64,000 nucleotides of DNA from Castanea sativa (GCF_040712315.1 NC_134013.1:79056001-79120000); one strand, 5' to 3'; shown: positions 49,976 to 61,759, numbered from the stretch's first letter. Made by a program: numbers and translations. The notes: generated from the letters alone by a model not told the origin.

Positions 49976-51199
49976 CCTTATAGTAGATATACAAATTAAA
50001 AAATTAAAAATTAAATTTTTTTAATAAAATATGTTATAAGTGTTTGATTTTTAATTATTATTATTATTATGGTATATAAATGTTTTAATGCAACCTATGT
50101 ACTACAAAAAATATAACGAAGGTTTTTCATTTTGAGGAAAATATACTAAAATAAATAACTCTTAAAAAAAATCTTATTTTTTCCTTTATTTATTTTGAGA
50201 AAAAAATGACATTTTCCTTTTTCATTTTTCATTCATTGTTATTGAAAACGATAACATTATTGTAGATTTTTTTTTTTTAAATGATACATTGATCATATTG
50301 TATTCGCCAATACAACCATTAAAAACTTTAATAATTAAGTTTATTATTTCAAAGTACGCAACTTAGGATTTCTTTGGATCTTTTATTTCATTTTTTAGCC
50401 TACCTGAAATGACCTTTTGTCCGTACATCCTCAAAATTTGTTGATCTTTTCTAAATTTTTGTCCTTTTCTTCAATCATTTGAATCAGGTTGCTCTTGTCA
50501 AGGCCAATTAAAGGTCTGTTTGGATAGAACTTATTTTGCTAAAATTAAAAACTGAAAACTGAAAACACTGTAGCAAAATAATTTTTAAATGTGTGAATAG
50601 TATTGTGGGACCCATTTTTAATGAAAAAGTTGCTGAAAAGTGAAATTTGTGGGACCCATGAACAGTAATTTTGTGTACTGTTCATAGCTGAAAGTCAATA
50701 TATGCGGCTGGGTTTAAAAAAAAAAAACAAAAAAACAAAAGCCAAAACGTGGACGTGGACATAGAACGCGGATCCAAACGCCCTCTAAATGGCACATGAT
50801 GGGATGTGTGGTAATGTCAGGGGTTTGAGAGCCGGTACCTTTGAGGCCATGGATGAAACAAATTTGGTATTCATTCAATTTGGAGGTATTTATCATATTT
50901 AGTAATTTGTATTTATTGTAATTTAAAAATATATATTTTATTTTTTAAATAAATAAAAATGACAAATTTTAAAGATAAATAGTAATAGTAATTTTCTTTT
51001 AAAAGTGAAAGGAAAAAAAATCCTAAATTTTAGGAATTTTTCTTTTTGAATTTAAAATGAAATTTGTTATTTGACATTTATTACCCTATTTCTAAATGAA
51101 ATTACCCTTTATTAATGAGAGTATTTTTGAACCATATAAAAGTCCAGCTGAAAGAGGAGAATCTTCTTATATATAATATAGATAATATGTTGATGATCT
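49976..51199. other. spacer between copies A and B
   Basis: No gene. It is AT-rich and contains the hAT-like MITE at about 50512-50785. Confidence 0.5.
50512..50785. mobile_element. hAT-like MITE
   Basis: It starts GGTCTGTTTGGATAGAACTT and ends GCGGATCCAAACGCCCTCT, whose reverse complement begins AGAGGGCGTTTGGATCCGCG. The inside holds two copies of TGTGGGACCCAT, a common signature of this eudicot MITE type. Confidence 0.7.
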
Positions 51200-51442
51200 A
51201 ACACCTTTTGTAGCTATCATAATAAAATTTTAGCAACTTTGTAGAGCCTCGTAAAATCTAGTGTTTTTGTGTATGCGTTGATCCTTTTTGCTGTCTCTCT
51301 CTCTCTCCCACACAACCAATATTAAAGCCATGTTAGGTTTGAGTGGAATGATTGTTGAAGATGATTAAAAAGGATTAAATTGAAAGGGTTAACCATATGT
51401 AATTGCCTACTCAAAGAAGATAAATACCAACTGAGGCAATTA

Positions 51443-51598
51443 TTTTAGCGCTTAGTATTGCCACTAAGCTGAATGCCTCTCACTTCATAATTGGAAGCGA
51501 TTCCAAGATATGCATAGATTCTATAAGAGCTCCTAGTGATCAAGTTCCATCGAGATTATTCAGTTTTGTATCGGCTGTCAACTCAAAGTCTGTCGATC
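51443..51598 (+). repeat. inverted repeat, left arm (156 bp)
   Basis: It starts TTTTAGCGCTTAGT and ends CTGTCGATC. It is the reverse complement of 51689-51844 with one mismatch seen (AGATTCTATAAG versus AGATTTTATAAG). It encodes part of an RNase H domain on the plus strand. Confidence 0.95.
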
Positions 51599-51688
51599 TT
51601 GGTTATGTTTCCTTTAGTTGGGTTTGTCGTGAGGCGAAAAAGGGTCCTTCTGGTGCCACAAAAAAGGCCACATAAAAAGCCACAACTG

Positions 51689-51844
51689 GATCGACAGACT
51701 TTGAGTTGACAGCCGATACAAAACTGAATAATCTCGATGGAACTTGATCACTAGGAGCTCTTATAAAATCTATGCATATCTTGGAATCGCTTCCAATTAT
51801 GAAGTGAGAGGCATTCAGCTTAGTGGCAATACTAAGCGCTAAAA
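51689..51844 (-). repeat. inverted repeat, right arm (156 bp)
   Basis: It starts GATCGACAG and ends ACTAAGCGCTAAAA. The 90-bp spacer (51599-51688) lies between the arms. The minus-strand frame over this arm (51884-51603) is open and reads MASSWVFHRINSWVLALSIA. Confidence 0.95.
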
Positions 51845-52507
51845 CCCAAGAATTGATTCGGTGAAAAACCCAAGAACTAGCCAAATGGTCTTGTATTCAT
51901 TCTCATTTTGGAAGTTTTGGTCTGTCATTGCCCTCCTAGTGTTGTAATTGCGAATGTAAATGAGGCTGACCCTTTTGCGTAGCTTTTCTTTACTTCAATA
52001 AAGTCTTTTATTCATCAAGGGAGAAAAAAAATTATATGTATTTTGGGCTCTTAAACAATGGCAGTTCAAGGATTTTTTTTAAGGTACTCATTAAGAAATT
52101 ATACAAAATATATTAAAAAGAGAATTTGAATATATCGACATAACAAAAAAAAATGCAAATACATGAAGTTTTACAATTTCATACTAAGAAAATGGAATCA
52201 AAAAGGGGAGAGAGAGAGAGAGAGAAGAGTAGAGCTGCTGCTACCCCAAAACCAAAAAGAGCAGAGCTATCGGCAACGCTAAGAAGAGCTTACAACCATA
52301 GTATTTATCTTGATACCCTTTTTTAGGAAAAATGAAACTAGGGATTACATTTTATGAAATGGGTTGAACAGGTTACGAATTTGAATGATTAAGGGTTTTA
52401 AAAATAAAAATTGAATGGACTTTTTATTGAATATTTTGTTCATTTTCTGTTGATTGGCCTAATCTTATTGTTGTTTGGATTATTTTGCTCTTATTTGAGC
52501 TAATTTT

Positions 52508-52665
52508 AGAGTAGTGCTAAGGATATAACAAATTGTCATAAAATTTTCACAACAGTTGAGGTGTCAACGCCTCATAGTTCAAAATTAAATAATAAAATAA
52601 TAGACTAGGACCCCACCACAATTAAAAATAAAAGTGTTATAAGATTTTGTTGTGCCCGTAAAATT
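52508..52665. mobile_element. MITE fragment, copy B counterpart of 42249-42410
   Basis: It shares ACAAATTGTCATAA and the downstream ACCACAATTAAAAATAAA with copy A. It is slightly shorter on the right. Confidence 0.6.
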
Positions 52666-54476
52666 TCTGTAAATTTTTGTTGTTGATGTTGTGATTTTCT
52701 TTTCTTTATTTTATTTTATTTTTTGTTTAATGGGTTAACGTCTTAACGATTATGTTTGGGGCATAAAATTATTTTTATTGAACCAAAATTCTTGGGATTC
52801 TCAAGTCAAAATGTTCATAAAAAAAATTTAGGATTGACAAAACATATTAATTTAAAAGTAATTATATGTAACTCTTTTTTTTACAAGCTATGAACACTGA
52901 ATTACATATAAAGTGGCCGCTATTCTTAAAAGCCCATATTCAAGACTAGTTGTACCCAAAAAATTAACGTTTGCCTCTTGCGTGTAAGAAAGACTATGAA
53001 AAATGGAGCTTGTTAAATAATTGTTGGAGTAGAATGGCTTATTAGTGTATATATGATAAATGAGAAAATTATGTATGAAGTGATATTTTTGTATAGATTA
53101 TTTTATGGGTAAATATGGGTGTTTCTTTGGTGGAGCTTTGAGCTCGACCACTTGTGCAAAGTTTGTATGAGTTACACGAAGATTCTTTCAATCAGGTTGT
53201 TGTATCTTGGAGGGCTCATACCAATTTGGAGAATTTGCCAACCACAAAAAGATTGAATCTCCTTAAAGATTGCAAGATTTCCATGCTTCAATGTGATTGG
53301 TTTCGTTATATACACACTTTTGCTTATCTATCTCCAATTGACTTTGTTCTAATTTTAAATTTCATTCAATTTTCATTATATTTAATGTATTAGCACTAAT
53401 AAATAAATTTCTTGGGACATTCTATTTGTAATAGAATTTTTGAGTAGGAGAGTTCCATTGAAAGACGCTTCTTGTTTACTCTTACCCACCACACAAAATT
53501 AACGTAGCTTTCTAACTTTGCATCAATGAGCTTAAGACCAATACATGATTGGGTAATGTTATTTCTTACGTACTCCAATAGAATACTAGACATTGGCAAA
53601 ACGATGAAATTTCCTAGACTATGTTCTTTGCCATCTTTTGTGATAAGATATGGCAAGTGAGGAATCTAACTCTATTTGAAGACTCAAAAGCAAAATCTAA
53701 TCAAAATTGCAGCAGAGATAAATAGTACCTTTACTTTAGGCATGTCAAATCATTAAAGACACTAATATAGAATTCATCGTAGTATGGGAAGATCCAACCT
53801 TAGTTTGGACAAAGTAAAGATGTTTTTGATTTTGTAATTTGTAAGATTGACAGCGACTATGAAATTTAATTATTAGGTAACCCAACTCACATCCAATTAT
53901 ACCTGATTTGTTTGTTTACTTTTTCTCTTTTTGTAGTTAACTTGTAGTAATTTAACCATTGGCAATCATGAGAAAATCGAAGTTATCAATTCTTTTATTT
54001 CAAAATTTTTTTATTGAAATGAAATATTATGATATCAGTTTAATTTCAATATATTATTTTAAGATTGCCATTAAATTTTCATATGACGGGATGATCCCAA
54101 ATTTGTATCCAAAATGAAAATGAAAATATAAATTCCAAAAAGATAAGCTTATCATGATTTGAACACAAACACACACAATACATATTAAGAAAGCATATAT
54201 TTTAAGCCACAATGCCTTTTTGCATAACACATTCTAAAATAAAGTAAAACACTTAAATATATGTAACTTGAACTAACTTCATGCCAAGAACACGTGCAAC
54301 TACTTCAATAAAAACTATAATTTTATTAATGAAAAGAAAATTTGAAACAATACACTAGGAAACATTGTTCTCAATTAAACTAAAAAAAAAAGACCACATT
54401 TTCCCACAATCACTAGCCAATGCACTATTAATATCATAATAATCAATGATGAGCTGGTCCGAATTCATAGACATGA
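52666..54476. other. non-coding part of copy B
   Basis: No gene. It includes a block absent from A (about 52840-53335) with an ORF at 53154-53393 that shows no known motif, then sequence collinear with copy A to the 3' side of the prolamin-like locus. Confidence 0.5.
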
Positions 54477-54892
54477 TCAAATTCTCCTAGGTTTTGGTGC
54501 AACCCTAGAAGTACTATGTGCACATTTACTCTTGAGCAATGGAGGGAACAATGGATTGAGTGGGAACATCTTGGGCCAACACTTGTGACTAATAACAGTG
54601 ATGGATTTACAGCAAGCAGGACTGACCACACTAAATTTTCCCCTAGAAAGAGTTCGTTAAATCTCATTAGTACATCGATTAATGCTTGAAAGTGATGACC
54701 AGCATCTTGCAGCGTCTTGTTCCCAATTCCCTTTTGATAGTCCTAGGGAAAGGTAATTTCACTGGCAAATAGAGCTTGCTCACAATGATTTGATCTGCTC
54801 CCAGAGGTGAAGGTGCAAATCCTCCTACTCCAAAGCCAGTTAAGCAAATGTTTTTAAGTGTTGAATGAAAAGCTAGGTTGAAAGGGAACAAT
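54477..54892 (-). pseudogene. decayed C-terminal domains of prolamin-like copy B
   Basis: Downstream of the truncated frame, the rest of domain 2 (LPKLFPFNLAFHSTLKNICL, about 54830-54900) and a third domain (SPACCKSITVISHKCWPKMF, about 54500-54640) remain readable in two other frames, down to a TGA at 54477-54479. They are cut off from the start by a 14-bp deletion relative to copy A. Confidence 0.7.
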
Positions 54893-55513
54893 TTAGGCAA
54901 GCAAAGTGATGGCTTTACAACAAGTAGTGCCAAAGAAGCTAACTTTGCCACTAAAAAGTGAATTAATAACATCTATAAGATAGCCCGGTACACCTGAAAA
55001 AAATGACCGACATTGTTGTATGTCATGATTCCTAGGTAAAAGCCCAAGGAAAGCGGCCTTGCTCGCAATGAGTACGGAGACTTGTCCATTTCCTTTAGAT
55101 TGTTGACTACAAGATTTATTAAGCAATAGAGCAAAGATGGGATTATATGGGAACAAATTAGACAAGCAATTTCCCTCAATCTCTGAGATGGCTTTGCAAC
55201 AACAAGAACCTATAATGTTGAATTGGCCATTGATAAGTGAACCAAAAACTTGAGTTAGACACTTTGGTATGTTTACAAGAGATGATAAACACTGCCCATT
55301 TGAACCTGAAAGTCCCCCAACCCCAAGGTTAGGGAACAATCCAATTATTTGTGGCAACAATCTAGATAATTGTGACAATTCGGGTATTTGTGACAATCCA
55401 GGTATTTGAGGCAATCGAGGTGTTTGTGGCAACTGAGCTAACCTTGTAGGAATCAACACTACCAAACATGCACATAGCAATATGAGACCAGTCTTTGGTG
55501 ATTTTTTTGCCAT
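54893..55513 (-). CDS. prolamin-like (ECA1 gametogenesis-related type) secreted protein, copy B, truncated
   Basis: 206 aa. The signal peptide MAKKSPKTGLILLCACLVVL runs to about LAQ (residue 27). A repeat of LPQxPxLxQ units follows (28-60), then one complete prolamin-like domain from Cys75: CLSSLVNIPKCLTQVFGSL, IIGSCCCKAIS and CLSNLFPYNPIFALLLNKSC. A second domain starts (QCRSFFSGVPGYLIDVINSL, FFGTTCCKAITLLA) but is cut by a frameshift. Family members act as secreted signals or structural proteins in the embryo sac; function here is inferred. The start is fixed by identity with copy A. It could still make a one-domain protein, or be a young pseudogene. Confidence 0.75.
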   Translation of the reverse strand: MAKKSPKTGLILLCACLVVLIPTRLAQLPQTPRLPQIPGLSQIPELSQLSRLLPQIIGLFPNLGVGGLSGSNGQCLSSLVNIPKCLTQVFGSLINGQFNIIGSCCCKAISEIEGNCLSNLFPYNPIFALLLNKSCSQQSKGNGQVSVLIASKAAFLGLLPRNHDIQQCRSFFSGVPGYLIDVINSLFSGKVSFFGTTCCKAITLLA

Positions 55514-55611
55514 GACACCTTGCAAAGTGGATAAAACTTGTAGTGTGTGTGACTTTTGGTTTATTAGTGGTTTTGGAGGATGCTTAAGGCTGATGGAAGC
55601 AAGATGATGGA

Positions 55612-55620
55612 AATTTATAG
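55612..55620 (-). promoter_or_regulatory. TATA box of prolamin-like copy B
   Basis: On the minus strand CTATAAATT lies about 100 bases before the ATG at 55513. The same box is kept in copy A near 48775-48785. Confidence 0.6.
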
Positions 55621-55995
55621 TACTTATCAAATGCATATAAACTGAATCTTTTAAGTTTCATTGATGCATTAGTTTTATACTTCAAAATCTGTTCTATTAA
55701 TACCATCATCAATGCCAAATAACTTCATTAAGACTATGGTAGGTTATACTTCATTGATGTTGGTAATTTTTCCGTTAAGGATGTTCTTGAAAATAATGAA
55801 TTTAACAACAACAACAATAACAATAATAAACTTGAAGGGGTCTTTGGCATAAACATAAAGGTTTCCTGATAAAGCTTATTTGGTTGTTTTCTACTCTTCC
55901 CATTAAAATATACCCCTCAACTTGCCGTGTTCAATATTCACGATTTTGTGTATATATAACTCACAAGAGAATTCTCAAAAAAAAAGAAGAAGAAA

Positions 55996-57590
55996 AACCC
56001 ACAGTAGAAATACAAATTAAAAAATAAAAACTTTTTGATAAAATATGTTATAAGTATTTGATTTATTATTATTATTATCTCATCTTTCTGCTGATTTTTC
56101 ATGGCCATGAAAAATTTGAGCTTAGGTTTTTATCAAACGCGTTTCACATTCACTTCTTATTAATCAAACTATCATACTTTGGCCCATCTGAAGATGGATT
56201 TTTGATTTTGTCCCTAAGTCCGCAGGGCTTTTTACATACATTAGCTTATAGTTATAGCAACTTGATAAAGTTGTCGACAAAGAATTCAGTTTTCTTCTTA
56301 TGTTCTTCATATGTTGAGGAAATGCATTATGTTTTTGTGGTATGAATAAACATGACCATGTTGTACGTACAAACTTGAGTATGTTGTATGGATAAACATG
56401 TCCATGTTGAAATTGTTTGGAAGAGTGTGTGGTGTGCAAAGCAGCACCACAATGGCGACAAAAATGGGAAGTCTTAGGACTACTTTTCTATTTCAAAGGA
56501 AGTCTAGATGCAGACTTACACTCTGGTCTAAGCAAATTAAATTTTGATTTGATGTGATCAACAAAACCATAATGGCGACACATGGGTACAAACTTATATT
56601 TTTCTTATAGCCTAGGATCTATGACTTGTACAGCTGTTATGTTGTAATTAACAAGTAGATTAAGATAGTTTTTTATTATTAGCTTTTCTAGCACTATAAC
56701 AACTTTCTATTATGGTCTCTTACTTTGTTCTTAGTATATATAAACATGATAGTAATCAATTTGATTAATTAATGAGAATTAGATATTTTCTCTTTGGTTT
56801 TTGATAAATCATGTGAGGATATTGACCATGCATGGATTGGTCGTAACCTAAAGCTTATTTTCTCATCATTGTAGTATGTAGGTTACATAGTTAGTTTCGT
56901 TTGTTTTAAATGATGAATACAACAAATCAGAATTATGAATACAACATCAAGGATGGTCCACACGCCATTATTATTATTTTTATATTATCAAACTAGCCAT
57001 TTCTTGGGGTGTGGTAGTGGTAAAGAATATTATGTTACAAATGATGGTGTTATTAATCAAAGTTTTTTTTAAAAAAATATCAAACTAGCTATTTCTATTA
57101 GTTTAAGGGTTTTTTTCCCCTACTAAAATGAAAAAGTGATTGAAAAATTGATTAGAAAATGAACATAAAATAAAATAATATTTTTACTGGCATGTGCAAA
57201 ACAACATTGTTTTATCCACTTTAAAATTACATCGTTTTTTAGTTGAAGTAACACTTAACAGACAACTAAGTCTGCCAAAGGAAACAAATCCAAACGATAC
57301 TTAACGTTAGGGAACGAATCAAAATTTTGACATTTTATGGGACAAAATTAAATTTATCACCAATTTTAAGGTTGTGATTTACAATTTTGTCATAAAATAA
57401 TTGAACATTTAGGATTCTATAGCTAATATTTTCAAATAATATATTTTTAGACATATGACATAATAATTGTATAAATATTAAAAATAAAATTTTTATACAT
57501 ATTATAAGGACATGTTTATAGATACAAAATGAACATATTTATAAATATGTTCAATAGTTCATGTTTGTTTTTTATCCATCATCAACTAAA
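55996..57590. other. intergenic region right of copy B
   Basis: No gene is supported. ORFs at 56058-56345 and 56164-56439 overlap on opposite strands and lack motifs. It is AT-rich. Confidence 0.45.
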
Positions 57591-57866
57591 TGATGTTTAA
57601 GAATGCCTTTGTGATGCAGTATTTAAGAATTCCTTGTTCAATACCAAGCTACCCTTGTTCCCCCTCGGATTGCCCCGTGCCTCATCTAACTTTGTCCCTC
57701 GACCTTCCGAGGTTAGGCAGATGTCCTTGGCACCCTCGTCAACTATGGTTGTGCATTCCAAGTATGAATTAAGTGTGTACTTTCCGAGGACAATTCGCCC
57801 ATGTTTCCCAAGGTTCACCTCCATATGAACTTTGTCAGCCATTTAGATCTGCGTCCCCCCATAATA
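57591..57866 (-). repeat. probable 3' LTR sequence of the second Tat element
   Basis: It lies beyond the putative polypurine tract. On the minus strand it starts TATTATGGGGGGACG, perhaps a mutated TG start. The ORFs on both strands here are incidental. The left end could not be fixed because the partner LTR is outside the window. Confidence 0.4.
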
Positions 57867-58329
57867 GCCCCCAAAACTTCACTTCTTCGTTTCCAAACTA
57901 GGAAAGAGAGGTTTTGTCAACTAAGGGTTATTGCTTCTAACATGCTTTCAAAGTGTTCACATGTGAGAGCGTCCCTTCAACTTTTTAAAGCACGCTCCTG
58001 ACACTTCGGAAACCATGACGCCTTGATAAATGCTGCAGATGGCTTGATGTCCCCCACTTTCTACAGTGAGATCAACATCACATGGTCCCTATTCTTCCAT
58101 TAAAGATGCTGGAAAACTGCCACCCCTTTATCATCCCCTACATATAGGAAGATATGGGATTTTTGTCTCCATTTCTTTCTCTTAAAAACAAAAAATTACT
58201 CCCCATTTCAGATAACTCGCCCGAGAAGCCCTCCTTCCCAAATTTTGTAAGTGTTTTTCTTTTTGTTTAAGTTCTTTGTTCCTCCTTTGTATTCTTAGAT
58301 TTTCCTTCCCTTTTATCTTATCTCTTTCC

Positions 58330-60780
58330 CAAATGGGTAGATTTTTTTTAACTTAGTTGATACTCCCAAGCACAAAGAAGAGTTTAAAAGATACTATAGG
58401 ATTTCTAACAACGTATCAATAAAGCACTGTAAACTAGGGGAATGGCATGAGAAAAGACCCACTAAAGCCGTTGCAATTCCGATGATAGCCTTTATTGAGG
58501 TAGGGATGAGGATTCTCATGGATAAAGTGACTAGAGATTTTCGAACTCTTTTTAGAATTTGCCCTACTCAGTGCGCCCTAAATATGTTTAGGATTTTAGG
58601 TAGTATAGACACGATAAACGATAAGATGGATATAAACCTCACCCACCACAATACAAATTGGGTCTATAGTTGCCAGAAGAATAATGAGGTGGGGTATTAC
58701 CTAAAAACTGGGGATCCTGCCATTAGATTAATTTCTTGCCTCCTCGAGACAAACAAAGGCATGGACGAGGATTTTTTCATCGTTTCAGGGGAATGGCATG
58801 ACGGACTTTACTGCCCGACCATAGATGGCATTCCAGGTGGGATGGTTTAGGGACGTCCTTTAAAACCATGTGTTAATTAGGACAAAACATAAATACCCTA
58901 TCTGTATTTTTCCACATTGACCCTTTGTTTTGCTTTTGCTTGATCAAGTGATTAATAACTTTCTTTTGTTTTAAGACAAAAAAGCTACTGGCAAGAGACA
59001 AAATTTGGTGAACTTCAATTTGATGAACCAAGTCTTAAGATCCGAGATCTTCTAGCACCGAGATGGCCAACTTTGGGCATTTCACGTCATCCCTGGTTTT
59101 AAACCAATCTCCAACCGCTTCCAAGTGTTTAAGCACGTGATCAAAGCCAGGGACGAATGTCTTGCACTAGTCGACGTGGCTGTTGAGGGTTTTATTCAGA
59201 AACCTCCCCTACTGGTACTCAACTCGTGGAACTCCCTACTCTACAAGAAACCCACCCCGTGGTCGAAGAAGTTGCTTCCTTAGATGACGAGGCTGAAACA
59301 CAGTCCAAGGAAGTTGAGAAGGAGTCCAAGGAAGAAAGCACTGAAAGCCTAGTCTGAGATGAACACTTTGAAGTTTTCTACCACTAGGACGAATTTGAGG
59401 ACGTAGCTTTTACATCAATACAAGCTATAGTCATAATTAGTGAAGATCAAGGGGCAACTGAAATTCCAGAGGCAATGGTGATGGAGAAGAAGTTGCCTGA
59501 CTTGCTCTCCTTGTTGGAGTCTCGTGCTGGGGATGCTACCCTTGAGGTTGTTGTGGTACCAAGGCCCCCTACACCGATCCCTCCCCCTCCAACTCAAACT
59601 GAACATGCTGACAAGAAATGAAAGAGGGATAGTAAGGGCAGTATGGGTTTTACCGAGGACAGGGAGATCCAATAGGAGACCCCTCTTGAACAATCTAAGG
59701 CCACCAAAGTGACTAGAACTCAACAAAGAAGGGGGGGGGGGGAGACCTTAGAGATGAACCTGGAGCGCCGCACACTCGTTCCTAACTAGAACCTCCTTTT
59801 GTATTAGATGCAGCCTCCCTTCCCACAGATTCCTCAATTTGCAACTTTGAAAATGGAAGGGTAGGCTATGTAGCCAACTCGGTCGAGCAAGCTCTTCTAC
59901 TTTCTTAGGACATGGTCGAGCTTCATAACTTAAATAAACACGAAATGTTCCTATCCCTAAAGAGGGACTTAGCACTGGTACACTTTTGTATTATGTTATT
60001 ATTCTTTCTTTTTTTTAACTCTCATTTCCTCTATGCTTGCAAATTTTCAGGCCACTCAAGCAGCACATGTCGTAGAGGAATGGGTTGACCAGGTTCTTTA
60101 TGAAAAGAAAGAAGAGGAGTCCAAGTGCTATGCTGCTTAAAAGGCTCAGGCCCAAACGGACAAAAAGTTGAAGGATACTCTCCTCAAGCTATCTGAGTGT
60201 GACAAAGTTTGGAAAAGTGCTGAGGCCTCAACTGGGAGCACAGAGAGGCAGGCTCGAGAAAAATTGTGTCGAGGTAGAAAGTCAGCTTACCATTGCTCGG
60301 ACTAAGATCGTCGACTTGAACAAGGAACTAGAGAAAAAAGCTAAAGAGATGACTAAGGTGGAACAGGCAGCCTATGACCTGGGGCAAAAAGAAAAGGCGA
60401 CATGCCTAAAGTCCCAGATCCCCACCGTGTGCTGAGACTTCTGTCTTCAAACTTGGACAGAAGCTCTAAATGCTGCTAGCATTGATCCTACCTCAGAGCT
60501 AAGGGACCCTGAAAGGGTATTCTATCCCTTGGCCATCAGGGTGAAGGTAGTTGCTTTTTCTCTCCCCAACACTTTTGTCTCGACTGCTCCTACTTAGGTC
60601 GGGACCGACCTCCCAAACCTGGTGTAAAGACTACTACAACCTCCACCACTACAAAGGAGACTCCTTCCTTGGGCAAGGTTCCCTCAATCGGCGAAGCAGA
60701 TACTTCAATGCCACAACCTTCTGTTAAGGTGCAGACCAACAAGGAAGTAGGGAAAGAGACGGCACCTGAGGACTAGCAAG
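58330..60780 (+). pseudogene. antisense gene of the second Tat element
   Basis: Coding-like blocks run opposite to pol. A block around 58400-58850 (open 58482-58850) reads FIEVGMRILMDKVTRDF, ICPTQCALNMFRIL and DEDFFIVSGEWHDGLY, matching the layout of the antisense ORF at 11423-12199 (LRLPL, CQFNPNAWRL, FFFVSGFWAG). Later blocks show a Lys-rich part near 59600 and a coiled-coil-like LNKELEKKAKEMTKVEQAAY (60199-60435). Introns with GT-AG ends are likely. Stops in several blocks suggest decay. A TATA-like CATATAGG lies near 58140. Confidence 0.65.
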
Positions 60781-61219
60781 CAAAAAAGATTTAAGACTTG
60801 GGGTGTTATTTTGCCTTCTTTTTTTTTGTTTTTTGTTTTTTGTTGTGGCCTTTTGTACAATGGTCTTACTATTCTTCTCAAAGAAGCTTGTTAATCTTTG
60901 AATGAATGAAGAAGGTTTCTACTTAATTTTTGCCACATATAGTTTTCCCTACTCCCTACTCTGTTATAATAATTCTTTTATCCCCGTTCTAATATATATT
61001 GTGAACTACCTAACCTTTTTAACTTTGTTGCACACACTTGTTTATTTTCAACCCACTTAGTTTATCTAAAGAATTATCCTTCCATAGCCATAAACATCAA
61101 ACTCTCTTACACTTAATGTTTTATTCATAAAACCTAAAAATGAGTACCTCCACAATGGGTTGCTTGAGATGCTTGGCCTAATCTAAATTTCACCAAAAAT
61201 TTCACCAAGTACTATTCCA
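60781..61219. other. non-coding part of the second Tat element
   Basis: It lies just after the antisense gene and is T-rich, with no frame preserved. It may hold the antisense transcript's 3' end (GAATGAATGAAG near 60900). Confidence 0.4.
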
Positions 61220-61680
61220 GACCAAGTAAGAGGTCCGAGGAGTTTAACCTAACCAAGGTCCTACATGATAAGTTAGATGCTATTTTACCCAAGGCAGATT
61301 ATCCCAGTAATCCAAGGAATCTAACCTGGCCGAAGTTTTGTTTAACTTTCGATGATAAGTTAGGTGTTAATTTACCCAAGGTAGGTGATTTGAGGAATCA
61401 AACCTGGTTGAGATTCTGTTTAACCCTCTAAGGTAATAGACGTTAATTTACCCAAGGCATGTAATATGAGTAATCGAACCTGATCAAGGTTCTATTTAAC
61501 CCTTAATGATAAGTTAGGTGTTAATTTACCCAAAACAGATGATCTGAGGAATCGAACCTAACTGAGGTTCTGTTTAATCCTTAATGATAAGTTAGGTGTT
61601 AATTTACCCAAGGCAGGTGATCCAAGAAATCTAACCTAACCAAGGTTCTCTTTAACCCTTAATGATAAGTTAAGTAAACT
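61220..61680. repeat. tandem array, about 5-6 units of about 78 bp
   Basis: Units share TGATAAGTTAGGTGTTAATT, TTTACCCAAGGCAG, GAATC(T/G)AACCT and AAGGTTCT(A/G)TTTAACC. The TTTACCC landmark recurs at 61284, 61371, 61447, 61525 and 61603, a spacing of 76-87. It lies between the antisense gene and the integrase end, the place where Tat elements are known to carry satellite-like arrays. Confidence 0.92.
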
Positions 61681-61759
61681 TTTAGTCAAAACGACAATAA
61701 TAGAGCTGATTAATACATCTGATTACAGATAAACAACTAATTGTTTACAAAACTTCAAA

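Larger units (their letters stand above)
51400..52030. mobile_element. LINE-derived insertion carrying an inverted duplication
   Basis: It interrupts a sequence that is continuous in copy A (AACCATATGTATTTTGGG). ATATGTA occurs on both sides and may be the target duplication. The plus strand reads LALSIATKLNASHFIIGSDS and SFSWVCREAKKG (RNase H); the same RNase H then recurs inverted. The right end has AATAAA followed by an A run at about 52020-52030, as in LINE 3' ends. Confidence 0.75.
51200..55995. repeat. segmental duplication, copy B
   Basis: It is collinear with copy A (see 41250-49975). Extra DNA in B relative to A is the LINE-derived insertion at about 51400-52030 and a block at about 52840-53335. 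Confidence 0.85.

Noticed and set aside
57590..57842. Overlapping ORFs on both strands
   Set aside because: They lie in LTR-like sequence of the second Tat element; CG-rich composition keeps frames open by chance.
61220..61680. Repeat array that might suggest a CRISPR
   Set aside because: Units are adjacent diverged tandem copies with no unique spacers, in a plant retrotransposon with no Cas genes.
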